Shown here: piece after piece, positions 44,837 to 57,400 of the stretch
Position numbering within the stretch: position 1 is the first letter of the stretch
Layout of the letters: each line of letters starts with the position of its first letter
Origin: Hofstenia miamia
Taxonomy: Eukaryota; Xenacoelomorpha; Acoela
Length of the DNA: 64,000 nucleotides
Assembly (NCBI GenBank): GCA_004352715.1
Contig: SCFE01000037.1
Span: forward strand, 2,116,321-2,180,320
Direction: 5' to 3'
Made by a program: the position numbers and the translations under genes
Notes under the pieces: generated by a model
The model's input: the letters and a program-made list of their open reading frames with translations, nothing else
Database searches by the model: none
What the model was told of the DNA's origin: nothing

Positions 44837-47700
44837 GTAGCATTGGGTGATTGTCTCAGCTTTATTTGTCCACATGAGATCACCTCCTGCCTGGAACAAA
44901 ATTATGACACAAGGATCAAGGGAGTTGATGGTCCTGTGGATCTTTTCCAGTTGGGTAGAAATGGGCTGTCCTTTTTGAAAAATGTCTTTTATTGTTAGCT
45001 TCCTGTTGATATATATGCGTTTGGGATTTCCAACACCTAACAGTGCATCATGGGTCTCTTTATACTCTTGTGTTTGCATCACCTTGTTGATCTCAGTGGC
45101 AGTTGATATGTAATTGATATGATCAGCAAGATGGGCAGAAACCTTTTTTCTTCCACAGTGGACTCTCCAGGACAGCAGGATCAGTGGCGTCATCAGGCAA
45201 GAAGGTGGAATACAGAGGAGATTTTTTTTCTTGATGTTGTCTTCCAATTGGGCAAAACTTGACTTGCTCTGAAGGGAGGCTGTTCTTATAGTGACAGGAT
45301 AGTTGATTTTGGCTTCTTGAATGGATTCCTAAAAAATGCTGCAGAGTCCATGGCTCTGTAAGCTTTCAATCTGAGGAGTGGTTAGGTGTAGGCAGGCTGT
45401 GGTGCACTCTATGTCCAGGGCAAGTTGTCAGCAGTGATAGTAGGAGGACCAGCTCTTCTTTGGTAAGTATCTTGGTAAAACACCATTTCATAAGACCTAG
45501 TATGTCAACAAATCTATTGACAATTGCTGGTTTCTTGGCAAATTCGTCAGGGCAGTGCTCAATAATTAGAATTCTTTCATTATCAGTGATGGACCAAGCT
45601 GGCATGAGCTTTGGTAAGACTGTGACTCTAGCAAATTTTTCTAGGTTGACAGCTTTGATCAAGGCTTTAGTCACTGTGATACTTCTATAGCTGACGAGGA
45701 TAAAAGCTCTTCCTTGTGGTAGAATTGCTCTGGTGTCTTCATCATCTGTCCCAAGACAGTGATAGGGATGATCTCACCATCCTTGGTTGCTTGTCACTGC
45801 GTTTTTGTGAGGTGACTGTATCTGCACTCTGAGTAGTTGAGGCGCTCCATGTTAAGCAAAATCTCTGTGCATGACTGGAAATTGTAATGGCCAACAAGCT
45901 CAAGGAATTGCTTCATAGAGCAGTACTTGTGACACATGAGCCAGCTGGTGCACAGGGGCGCATATTCTGAGTTGAGAGAAGGAAATTTAGTCTCAGCAGT
46001 GGCTCCCCACATATATTTCTTGAGTGTATCCAAAAAGTTTAAGTCTGAAAAGGCAACTCCTAAACAGTTCATGATCATTTATGATGGAAGAAAACCAAGG
46101 GGTTTGCTGGATCCAATGAGACAAGTGTAAAACTTCTCAAAAGATTCCATAGCTTTTTTTGATTTTCCTGGAGAAGTGGGCAACAAACAGGAGTGGAGCA
46201 GCCAATTTTTCACCTTCCAGGCAGTGGGACCAATGGCAATCTCATGAGGACACAGCTTTGTGGGTTTTTCTTGAGTTGGTTTATCCAGAGGCAGCTGAAT
46301 TTGAGGATCAACAGTAAGAAAGGCGGCTAGAAACCACATAGCTCCACATGATTGGATTGCTGGCACACATTTCTCAGAGAACAACTTTTCAGAAAGGTTT
46401 TGGCAGTCTTGTGTATCATGTGATAGGTGTAACTCAGCTAAGATTCTTTCAATGGATCAGTGGTTCTGTGAAGTCAGGCTGTGAATGTTAATTTTAGTCC
46501 ACTCTGTTTCCAGACTGTGATCTGCTTTTAGGTTTGTCCATACTTCATTGATTTCTTGCAGTGTGGCTGCACTTTGTGAGAAGGCAAAGCTGACATGGAG
46601 ATCAGATACAGTAGAGAGGCTGGGCAAGCTGATGTTAATCAACTCCAGAGACTGAGCCTGAATACATGCATCAATGATTAAATGAGTGTCAACCACAAGA
46701 TGGTGCATGGGGATCTTTTTGCACATGAGCAGGTCTGTATAGATAATCTTTGTGGCCAAAATGAGGTGAGTGTTATACATACTCATGGGCCTGTAGGAGC
46801 TGCTGAATAAGACTGTAAAGTTTTCCATGTGGAAGTGTAAGTTCTCAACTTTGTCCAGAATGGTATCTTGGTACTCCTCCTTTAGAAACATGACTAAGCA
46901 TATCTCCTCCACCTTAGCAAGTTGATAAGTGATTTCAATCTTTTCCATAATCTTCAGGTGAGTTACCTCATTTACGTGAAGGAGTAAACAATTAACAGGT
47001 TGTCAAAGTTGATGTTGACACACTCAAATATCTTGATTTTTTCTTTGCTGTTTAAAAGTTGGCACAGGTGGGACTGGTTGAAGTCTTTGTTGAACATAGT
47101 GTGGATGGTGCTTCACCAATAGGGTCTTGCCATGCCAGCTAACATCTTGGAGTCATAGCAAATGATAGCATTGATTTTGGGCCTACACTCTGCATCAATG
47201 ATAAAGGGGATAACGTTGACGGAACAAGTTAGATCTTTGGTGTTAAAAGTCCATCACAGCATATTTCTAGTTTCCTCTGATAGATTGTCATGAACTAAAC
47301 AAACTGCCTTTTGTGTAGTGATGAAGTACAGATGTAGAATCTCATCTCCAACCTTAGATGTCTTTGCTTTTTGTTCCTCTGCTTTTTGGGATTTAACACT
47401 AGTCAAATCACAGGAGGAAGGACTGGGATTAGGAGGGGGTTTTGAGTCAACTTGGGACGGGGTTATGATTTTTAGTTGGGCAAAAGGCACTCTAAGCTCC
47501 TTGGAGTCCCACACATAGAGTTGTTTCCATGCTTAGTTGTCTGAGGTCTGCTCCTGCTCAGAGGGTTGTCTCCAAGCATAGTCATGGGAAGTCTGCTCCC
47601 AAGGAGAGAGTTGTCTCCCCTCATAGTGGTGGCTGCTACTACTGGAGTCCTCTACTGGACATTCTTGCTTTTGTGAGGTGCTTTCATCTACTTGTCTCAG
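44825..47700 (-). pseudogene. Third coding region of copy C, homologous to that of copy B
   Basis: Six frames collinear with B share short identical blocks: KKYMWGATAETKF in both, LMKWCFTKILTKEELV against LMKWCLTEMFTKEELV, KVKNWLLHSC against KVKNWLLYKC, and ILFQAGGDLMW against ILFQAVGDLMW. C also keeps the N-terminal part that falls in a gap in B: KVGDEILHLYF and, before it, a low-complexity stretch with a 16-residue repeat (AWRQPSEQEQTSDN) near 47,520-47,625. It ends at 44,825, short of the last ~150 residues of B. Stops and shifts make it inactive. The function is unknown. Confidence 0.85.
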
Positions 47701-50700
47701 ATTTGTTGTTCAATTTGTCTTGTCTCACGGGTTCATCATTCATTGCACACAGCATCTGGCTGGTGGGTGATTTTCTGATCTTTTCATGGTTACTAAACAA
47801 AGATATAAGATTAAGGTCCCAATCCTGGGTATTTAAATGATCTAAATATCTCTGATTTCTAGCTTTTCATTTAGACAAAACATGTGTAAGGATCGTCTTC
47901 CTCCCATTACTGAGGTTATCATAATATTCAATCTCTTTTACACCATCTTCCTCACATTCAGTGAGGTTATCATAATATTCAATCTCATTTACACCATCAT
48001 CAATGAGAGAAAACTCATTGTTACTGTTGATGACTGCATTATGTATATCTTTAATAGTTTGCCTAAGTTGCTGAAAATGGGCAACTTTACCATTATCTAG
48101 TAAGTACTGGTGATGATCTCATACTTTTGTTATAGTAAAAGGTCCTTGCCAATTGGTGGCAAGCTTTTGTACTTGATTGGCATCAGTAATCTGATGGGGA
48201 AAGTAAGCAAAGACAGAATCTCCTCACTTGTGTGGTTCACTGTACAATTTTTTATTTAAGTTCCTTTTCTGGTGAATAACTGACTGTTTGGTGTTCCAGT
48301 AGATAATGAGATGTACTTCCTGAAATTCCTGTAGCATCTGGTTCATGAAATTCTCCAAGGTAGGCTCATTGTAGTGTGGGAACATGATGGATAGTGGTGT
48401 GCTTGCCTTGTGGCCAAACATAGCCTTAAAAGGGCTCACTTTGGTGGTAGAGTGGACAGCTGTGTTGTAGAAGAATTCTACTGCCTCTATTACTCATCTC
48501 CAATTTCTGCTGGCAGCTTGGGCTAAGGCTACCCTAATCAACTTAATGATAGTGAGATTGAGTTGCTCAATGACACCATTTGATTGCAGATGCCACATGG
48601 TGGTGAAGTTGTGCACTATTTCCAGTTCCTTCATATGGGTGGCCATCAGGTTATTCTCAAATTGAGGACAGGTCAGAAACCAATTGTTCCATAGGTCTGA
48701 GTTTGAAGATCCACTCCTTTATGATCTTTTCTCTGATGACTTCAGCTGTAGTGTTGTCAAGCAGAATGAGTCTCACATATTTTGTGAAATGGTCTATCAG
48801 GACCAAAAGGTACTGGAATCCCTCTTCATCCCTCAACAATTTCTCTATGTCCATATGGACTACTTCATTAGTTCTTTCAGCAACCCAACTGTGGAGCTTG
48901 GCTCTCTGTTCTGGAAAGTGTCTGGCTCCCTGAAGCAGGCATGCTTCACACTTGTCTATTACATCTTGAATGGTAGCTCTTATACCTATGGTAACATATC
49001 AAGCATTAAAAGTTTGCTTGGTCTGGATAATTCGGAGGTGACTGCATTCATGGATCTTCTAGACAAGATCCCTCTTAAAGTACTCTGGAATTGCCAGACA
49101 ATTGTTTCAGCTGTGTTTATAATGAAGTCCAGCGTCAGTGACCTTCCAATGGTAATGTTGGAAATACCTTTTGGCAATGTCACTTATAGTGCAATTAGGA
49201 TTGTTCACTTTGTAGATGATTTCTGATAAGATTTTATTGTGTAGTTGATGGACAGCAATTTCCTTCTCTGATATCTCTTCCTTTACCACAATGGGGAGGA
49301 TTACTTTTCCATTCCAATCAGCATTAATGTCACAAAGAAGCTTGTAATCACATGCTGGGATAAACCTGAAAGGAGTCTTCTTACCAGGTGGCTTTCAGAG
49401 GTCTCTCTCATAACTAGGAAGAGTGGTAAAGTAATCTGCATTGAGATGTAATCTCCCTGGACAGTGGGTGATCATAAAGGTGAAGTCACTTAAATATTCT
49501 AACCATTGGGTGATGATGTTCAATTTGTTCCCAGAAAACTTTAGGAGTGATGCTAGTGCGGAGTTATCAGTGCAAACAACAAACTGATGACCTAAGATGA
49601 AGAATCAAAACATCTTCAGACTCTCAACAAGCACTAGCATCTCAGATTTCATTGCTCTATAATTTAGCTTGGCATTTCAGAGCTTCTGGCTAAAGTACTG
49701 CACTGGACTTTCCTAACCATTGATAATCTGGCTTAAGACACCACTGATGGTGACAGAGCTCGCATCACAGTCGACTATAAACTCCTTGGTGTAGTCAGGC
49801 GTATTCAAACTTGGGATCTGTCTTAGTTCCTGTTTCACAGAATCCAGCTCCTCTTGTTCAGCCCAGGTCCAATAGAAATTGGTGTTCTTTCAGAGCAAAT
49901 TAGATATGTGCTTAGTTCAGTTGGCTAGTTTGGGAATGAATGAGCCATAATAGTTTAAAAAGCCAATCAAGTGTTGGACATCCCTGTGAGAGCATGGAGT
50001 CTCAATGCAATCAAGATGGTCTTTCATGTCGTTTTTATTGAGATCTTTCTGGGTTCAATCTCCTTCCCAAGAAAATAACTCATTGTGAAATGAGTGAACA
50101 CTTATTTCTATTGACCCAGAATCCAGAGTTGTACAAGATCTTAAGAGTGTGACCCAACTTATCTAAATGATCAGAGAATGTGTGTCCAGCAATGAGGATA
50201 TCATCCATATACACTCTGATCCCTGGTTCAAGAACATTGGCCCCATTCTGTAGTACACACGTGACATAATTCTGAAAAGTAGCCAGAGCATTACAAAGCC
50301 TGAAGGCCATGTATTTCCACTTGAAAAGGCCATACAGCATGATAAAAGCAGTTTTCAGGATGTTGGCAGGCTTCATAGGTATCTGCCAATAGGTTTACAG
50401 AGATCTAAGCATGAGAACAAACTGTACTTGCTGGCATTGTATAAAAGATCATTGATGCAAGGTAGTGGATATGCATCTTTGATGGTGATATTGTTCAATT
50501 GTTGAAAGTCAACGCAAGGGCAGTACTTCTCACCTTGGTGGATAAATACCATAGATGCCACATACAGGCTGTTGCTGTTCTGAATGATCCAATAAGGTTG
50601 CTGAGGATCTGTTCATATTCTGCTTGTAAATTCTTGGGTACTCTTCAAACTGGCAACCAAATGGGACCATCACTCTTGGTTTTGATAGTGTGGTGTTCCC

Positions 50701-51103
50701 CAATGGCCTTACCAACACTAATAGATCCATAATTGAACACATCAAAAGAGCAGATAGTGCATCACGTTCTTGTGGGCTCAGGTGCCCATGAGTCTTCTCA
50801 TTGACAACTGGGATCTGGACTGGATCCCTGGGTTCACTCAGATCATGAATAGCAGTGAGGACAGGTAAACAGGCAGCTGCTTTAAGTTCAAGTCAGACCA
50901 GAGTCACAATGATAGATAGCTTGGTTGGATCCATTCAGATCAGGCATGTGGAACTATTAAGCACAGTAACATAAGTCTTGCCACAGGAGACATGACAGAG
51001 GTCTGGAGAAAGATGTAGACCATGAAGGCATCTTCCCCTTTGTCCCAAAATCATGACATCCCCCTCATAAGGAGAGTTCATAGTGACGGCAACTGATTGC
51101 CAG
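47700..51103 (-). pseudogene. pol: pol of copy C: RT, RNase H, integrase, broken
   Basis: RT: FIHQGEKYCPCVDFQQLN, IKDAYPLPCINDLLY, LFSCLDLCK and the active site VYMDDILIAGHTF (50080-50376). RNase H lies at about 49,500-49,850, including FVVCTDNSALA. Integrase: VHMDIEKLLRDEEGFQYL at 48,850 with the first Asp, then MEQLVSDLSS, where the usual GPQF is lost. The C-terminal part (NEPTLENFMNQMLQEF) is at 48224-48439. Stops in nearly every segment show it is inactive. Where copy A has its pol stop, C reads NTQDWDLNLISLFSN and stays open about 40 codons more, to TGA at 47686-47684. Confidence 0.85.
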
Positions 51104-51342
51104 TGTAGAGTTGCTCGGGGATTTTGTTGATTTTATTCTTTTAAAACTTTACTTTGTATTATTATGTCACTATGACATTAGTAGCTATTTTCGATCTTAG
51201 GTTACTATTGCTAGTTTGATGTCCCCTTGATGGTGCTTATTATTGCTCAAATTTAATTTTGTGAGGGAAAAGAATTCAATCATGCTAAACTACATTGACA
51301 TCTGATTATTGTAAACAAAGGCAGGTAATAGTTAAACATTTG

Positions 51343-51349
51343 TATAAAA
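51343..51349 (+). promoter_or_regulatory. TATA-like box in the LTR
   Basis: TATAAAA, conserved in the 3' LTR at 62156-62162. It is a plausible core promoter for the element transcript, by motif only. Confidence 0.5.
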
Positions 51350-51575
51350 CCTGAGGAAAATGTAGCAATAGCTGAATAGATTTTATCTACTCTCAACTGC
51401 CGTCTTTACCATTGTATTTTCTATTTATTTATTATCATTGTGAAACTTATTGCTTAAGATCAGCAACAATTTGGGAGTGCTTTCACTAGCATGGGGCGAC
51501 AAGTTGCTTCTGGGGGTCTGTTGATTACCCAGTCCAAATTGTGGACTCATTAAGTTATGTATACGGTTATGTATA

Positions 51576-51763
51576 NNNNNNNNNNNNNNNNNNNNNNNNN
51601 NNNNNNNNNNNNNNNNNNNNNNNNNNNNNNNNNNNNNNNNNNNNNNNNNNNNNNNNNNNNNNNNNNNNNNNNNNNNNNNNNNNNNNNNNNNNNNNNNNNN
51701 NNNNNNNNNNNNNNNNNNNNNNNNNNNNNNNNNNNNNNNNNNNNNNNNNNNNNNNNNNNNNNN
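51576..51763. other. Assembly gap in the 5' LTR
   Basis: 188 N. The missing LTR segment appears to be present elsewhere in the window, at about 63,212-63,461. Confidence 1.
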
Positions 51764-51969
51764 GCTGGAAGCCATAGGAATTGGTCATCTTGGATGTTAC
51801 CTAAAGTAGTTTTGTTACTTGGATGAATTATGAATGTTACATCTATAAGTTATAAATTCTATGTTATTCTTTTTCCTGGAATCGTGGCTGTTCTGTAAAC
51901 GCTATTCAAACCTTCTGCAGAGTCAATTAAGTTTCTAGTTAAGTTTCCCTACCAGCCCATGATTCTACA

Positions 51970-51987
51970 TGGCGACCATGACAGGAC
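51970..51987 (+). other. Primer binding site of copy B
   Basis: TGGCGACCATGACAGGAC directly follows the LTR end TCTACA. The first eight bases would pair with a tRNA ending GGUCGCCA. Confidence 0.75.
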
Positions 51988-52391
51988 GCTGACATGATAA
52001 CTGTTTAATCTTGTTGTTTTCTTTTGATGGTTTGGTTGTTAGTTGGCTTTTTGTTCTGGTGTGTATCAGCTGGGATAGTTGTTTCCCCTGATTGCTGTGA
52101 GACTTCAGAGAAAGTTACCTATCAATGTATTCATTAACTTCCTCACCCTTGAAGGATGGCGACGAAGCCTTTAGCATTTCTTATTTGGCTGATGTCAACT
52201 GTTAAATTTCTTGTTTGTTTTACTTTTTACTAGTGCTTTTATACGTTGGATTTATTACCAAGTACTGCCGTGTTTGTTTCTCCCTTTTTGGTCTGTTAAT
52301 CACTGTTACCCCTTTTAGTGTGCTTTTCATTTGTGTGTGTGGGAGTGCTCCCCATTGTCAGTTCTAGAAATTATTGTTCTCTAAAAGTCTA

Positions 52392-54395
52392 ATGGATTCT
52401 AATTGTACTGTTGTTTATTCTCCTACTTTTGGGACTTCTCCAATTAGGAGTGTCCCCTGTGCAAGCGTTGGTAACCAGGACGTTACTCCTTGCACTGTTG
52501 GATCGTTATTAACTTTTTCTCGACCTGCTTCTCCCACTCCAATTACCCAAAGGATGGATCAGAATGCCTCAACCCTCCCTTATAGTGATCCAAATGCAAT
52601 GAGTCCAGCATTTCATCNNNNNNTACTGTTGTTTATTCTCCTACTTTTGGGACTTCTCCAATTAGGAGTGTCCCCTTTGCAAGCATTGGTAACCAGGACG
52701 TTACTTCTTGCACCATTGGATTGTTACTTACTTTTTCTCACCTGTTTCTCCTACTCCAATTACCCAAAGGATGGATCAGAACACCTCAACTCTCCCTTAT
52801 AGTGATCCAAATGCAATGAGTCCAGCATTTCATCGAAATTTGCGTTATATCTTGAACACCCAAAATGCTCCTCCAATCCCCCTTTGCCCTCGCAGTTATG
52901 CTAGTGGTAATGAGCAGTCTACGCCTCAGATTGATGTGCACCTTGCGGAGATTGAGCACTTGAAGGAAGCATTGTCACAACAGGTAGCTCTTAGGATGGA
53001 GAGCAAAAGTCAAGTAGAGTCTCTCCAGGCTGAAATTAACACCCAACATGTGGCCTATCAAAGAATGGAGTGCCAGATGCTTGAATCAACTATTGCGCTA
53101 GAATTACAAATACATGAGCTGAAGGGTGCCGTAAACAACTCACACCACCAAGAGGAGGCTTTGTCTCAACACCATGACGAGTATGTTACTCATGCTGCAT
53201 TAAACAAAGCTTTGGATGAATTAGCTGAGAGGATCATCAGCCGAGTAGTTCAGCTAGTGGGTGCCAATCAACCTCCTCTAGATGTTCCTTTGTGTGGAGG
53301 GTCTTCTTCTATACCTTGTTCCACTAGTCCTTCACACAGTCAACCTACTTTCACTCAGGCGGCTCTTACTCAAGTATCCACGCTAACTACTGGAGCCACT
53401 CCTCAAACAGGATATGTCCAGTCATTACCTGATCCGGTGAGCACCGTGGTCATTCCTGCATTCAAGGAACAACATGTGAGCGATACTAGTCCGTTCACTG
53501 AAAAATCCGGCACTAAAAATCAGCCAAGATATCACGATTCGATTCTTCCTCTTGAGTCCAATGGACAGGTACAATTATTTAGCAAGCACTCTGTTCTGCC
53601 TAAATTCACTGGGCAAATTGATGCCATGTTGCAGTCTTTTGACAAATGGTTTTTCTTGTTTGAACTGACCATGAAACAGCACAAAAATTTGCAGGAGTCA
53701 GCCGTCTCCAGTTCCCCTTATATCTTAGCAGATTGGCATACAATCAATACATGATGCTTGATCACAACATCAAAACTGACTACCAGCTATTGGTGGGCTT
53801 CTCTGAGGATCATTATCAAGCACCGCACATCAAACATCAGTATAAGACATTATTGTGTGACATGTCTTATAAATTCGGTGACGATATTCGCAATTATATT
53901 ACCCAGGTCGAACATTTGTTTTGTTTGAGTAGTCTTTCCAGAGAATATTCTAAGCACGATCTATTCTCTTACATCTGCTGAGGGTTTCCTTCATGGATCA
54001 GAAACTGGCTGGAAGTTCAATGCGATCCTGAGGATAGCCTCCACGAGATCATCTGCAAAGCCATTAGTGTGGTTTATATGCTCCAGAATTCTCAACGCAT
54101 CAATAACAATATCACTAGTTTTTCTGGTGTGTCTGGAATGAAGAGTTTTGAGCCTAGGAAGCCCGCAGTTGTCAAAAAGGTGTTCGACTTATCATTGGTA
54201 AGATGCTACACTTGCAGGGAAAAAGGGCATCTTAAATCTCAGTGCAAGGCGAAAGTGCAGCTTATCGCTGATGGCAAAGGTTTCATTATCAAAGAGCCAC
54301 AAACTATTGAAAACACCGCGTTGGCGTTGTTGTGTGTTGACAATCTCATTGACTTGGAACCCGATCAACCAACTACATCTTCAGATTTAAATTAA
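52392..54395 (+). pseudogene. gag: gag of copy B, broken
   Basis: The ATG at 52392 opens MDSNCTVVYSPTF. A 6-N join at 52618-52623 is followed by a repeat of the same ~200 bp. The frame 52708-53754 then gives a long coiled coil (EIEHLKEALSQQVALRMES onward, about 80 residues), a Ser/Thr/Pro-rich linker and the capsid-like start VLPKFTGQIDAMLQSFDKWF. A frameshift near 53,740 leads to YNQYMMLDHN...QAPHIKHQYKTLL. A TGA at 53979 (CAA in copy A) precedes the zinc knuckle CYTCREKGHLKSQC (CX2CX4HX4C). Gag ends with TAA at 54395, so gag and pol appear to be separate frames. It would form the particle shell and bind element RNA. Confidence 0.85.
52618..52623. other. Assembly join of 6 N with duplicated flanks
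   Basis: About 200 bp before the join (from TACTGTTGTTTATTC near 52,407) is repeated after it with about 5% difference, so gag is artificially lengthened here. Confidence 0.9.
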
Positions 54396-54421
54396 TTAGA
54401 GCACTGCCTCCCATCAAATGT

Positions 54422-57400
54422 GTGCAACAGGTCTTGGTCATTACCCAGCTAATAAGGAAGAATTTAATACCTGTTGAAATGAATGGTAATATTTTTAATG
54501 CCACAGTAGATACTGGAGCCACAGCCTCCATAATCAGTGACGAGTGTTGTAAAGAGTTATGTTTAAATCGAGATTCATTGGATCCCTCCAGTGCAAAGCT
54601 TATTGATGCTTCTGGAAACCCTCTTTCTCTGAAAGGAAAGTTAAAGGATGCCTCAATCAAAATTCATGCAGAGCCCTTTGAAGTAGACCTCTTGGTAATA
54701 GACATATCAAATCATCGTCTCCAGTATGATCTCATCTTGGGAAATGATTTTTTGGAGCAAAACTCTTGTGTTATTGACTTCAAAAATAATACGATTTCTA
54801 TTAAAGACCAAGAAGCAACGCAATTGGCTACGATCCCTGAGAAGGAAGTCATTTTTAACTTGGAAGAACCCATATTTCTCGAACCCAAGCATTGGACTTG
54901 AGTTGCTGTATCTTCTGATGCTAGTATTGATGGGAACATCATAATCTCAGGGCAGAGAGGTAAATATGTACGTGGAATATCTTTTTCACCAGATTTATGC
55001 AGAGTGACAAGAGGGAAAACATATGTCACTGTTCTAAATGGAGCAACTTCCTCTGTCAAGATTGGAGTTTCCCAATTGCAGTTAGTAGGAGTGCTGGTCA
55101 GAGTTGAAAATATCCCAGTCACTTGTTTACTGATATGTACCGCTGTTCACGATCTAGAAGATCCTGTAAGTCCAGTGAAAGTACTGACAGTCACCGAAAG
55201 TTCTCATCTGCACCTCAATCAAAGAGAGAGAAAGTCTTTGGTCTCTTTACTTTATAGTAAGCACGGTGTGTTTAACTACAGTACAATTAGTGTTGGTCAA
55301 GCATTAGGTGAGGAGCACACAATTGAACTGAAACATGATCAACCAATTAGGTTACCAGTACTCCATGTACCAGAAAATTTGAAACCTGAATATGAGAAGA
55401 TCTTGAGTGACTTGATCAAGAGTGGAATAATACAAGGAAGTAACAGCCCTTACACTGCTCCCACTGTATTTATTTGCCAAGGTGAGAAGTATCAGCTGTG
55501 CATTGATTTTCGTAGGCTGAATGATATAATGATTAAGGACGCGTATCCCCTGCCAAGGATAGAAGATCTCCTTTACGATGCCAGTAAATATAAATTTTTC
55601 TCATGCCTAGACTTATGCAAAGCTTACTGGCAGGTACCTATGCGCCCTTCTGACATCTCAAAGACCGCCTTCATTACCCCTTATGGGTTATATGAATGGA
55701 AGTATATGGTCTTTGGCTTATGCAATGCGCCAGCTACATTCCAGAGATATGTCACTAAAGTCCTTAAAGATGGTGCAAACCTTCTTGAGCCCGGCATCTC
55801 GGCGTATATAGACGACATCTTAGTTGCAAGTAACACTTTCGAAGAACATTTAGATAAGCTCGGTTGAACCTTGGATCTATTGCAAAAAGCCAGACTTAAA
55901 GTTAACGGAATGAAGTGTGTGTTAGTTCAGACAAAGGTAATTTTTCTTGGCTGTGTAGTCGAACCCAGAAAAATCTCGATAAAAAACAATGCTAAAGATT
56001 TCTTAGATAAGATTGAAATGCCATGGACCTGGACGTTCAGTGATTAATGGGCTTCCTCAATTATTATGGGATGTTCATCCCGGATCTTGCTGATAAAACA
56101 AGAATGATTTCGAATTTATTAAAAAAGTCAGTCTACTTTAAATGGACGTGGCAGGAACAAGAGGCTCTCGACGGCATAAAGACAGAACTCAAAAAGATAC
56201 CATCTTTGAACACTCCTGATTATGCTAAAGACTTTATAATCGATTGTGATGCCAGTGCTGTTGCTATTATCAGTATCCTGAGTCAGGACATAAATGGAGT
56301 TGAAAGTCCTGTGCAGTACTTCAGTAGAAAACTCAGAGCTTCAGAGAAGAACTATGGCACAACTAAGTGTGAGATGCTTGCATTAGTCGAATCCTTGAAG
56401 AAATTCCGCTATTTTATACTTGGCTGTAAATTCACTGTGTGAACCAACAACAGCGCCCTTGCTTGGTTAAAGAAATTTAGTGGCAATAAATCAAATATTG
56501 TTGCAAGATGGATTGAATACTTAAATGATTTCTCCTTCACCATTAAACATCGCCCTGGCCAACTCCACTTGAACGCTGATTATTGGACGGCTCTGCCGAG
56601 CTATGAATGTGATCCCAAGAAACCAAATGGAGAAAAGGTTCCTTTCTCCATCCCCCATACAGAGTATCAGTTGATACCCAAGATCAATGCTGACAGAAAT
56701 GGAAAACCTATTCTTACCATACTTATGAGAGAGGAAATTTTGGAAGAGGAAATAGTTCATTGCCAACATCATGATGGGATACTGGACCAGATAATGAAAA
56801 GGATGAGGGATCCGTACTTCCCCACCTCCCCAGAAGTGAATCGCTATTTCCATTGTTATAACTGGCATGTGACTGATAATGGTCTATTATACACAAAAAG
56901 TAAGCACAACAATCGGCTTGCTATCCCTGAGTATTTCAAAAGGGATCTGGTGCGTAGAGTTCATGAGTGAGGTCACCTCAGCATTCTCCAAACCGAGAAA
57001 ACTTTCAATTCAAGATATGTTACCACTGGAATACGAACTACTGTGACAGATGTAATTGATAAATGCGAAAAATGTTTACTAAACAACATCCACCACTTTC
57101 CTCAACAACAAGCTGAAATGGAATTGCAATCTGCAGAAAGCCCTAATGAGTTAGTGCATGTCAATTTAGAACAACTATCAAAAGATGACGAGGGTTTTCA
57201 GTATCTACTCGTGATGGTGGACCACTTCACCAAGTTTGCCCGTATAGTTCCTTTAAGCAGTACAACTGCAGAAATGGTGGCTGAAAAAATCCTTAAAGAA
57301 TGGATCTTAAAATATGGGCCAATGCACAAATTAGTTTCAGATAGAGGTCCTCAATTTGAAAGTAACCTTTTGCGGCTTTGATGAATGAATTGGAAATAAT

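Larger units (their letters stand above)
44825..51103 (-). mobile_element. Ty3/gypsy copy C, 3' portion, interrupted by copy B
   Basis: Read on the minus strand from 51103 downward it gives the protease-RT linker, RT, RNase H, integrase and the third coding region, then breaks off near 44,830 before any 3' LTR. Its 5' continuation (protease) lies on the far side of copy B from 62,677. The reading frame passes sensibly across that junction (AVTMNSPYEGDVMILG), and CCAG is duplicated at the break. The copy is old and CpG-poor. Confidence 0.9.
51104..51969 (+). repeat. 5' LTR of copy B (with gap)
   Basis: TGTAGAGTTGCTCGGGG to CATGATTCTACA. A 188-N gap (51,576-51,763) replaces sequence that can be read at 63,212-63,461 in the duplicated contig. 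Joined by position, the LTR is about 940 bp, matching copy A. Confidence 0.92.

Noticed and set aside
54707-55122. Antisense ORFs across copy B protease and RT
   Set aside because: They are shadows of the sense pol frame, which has intact protease and RT motifs.
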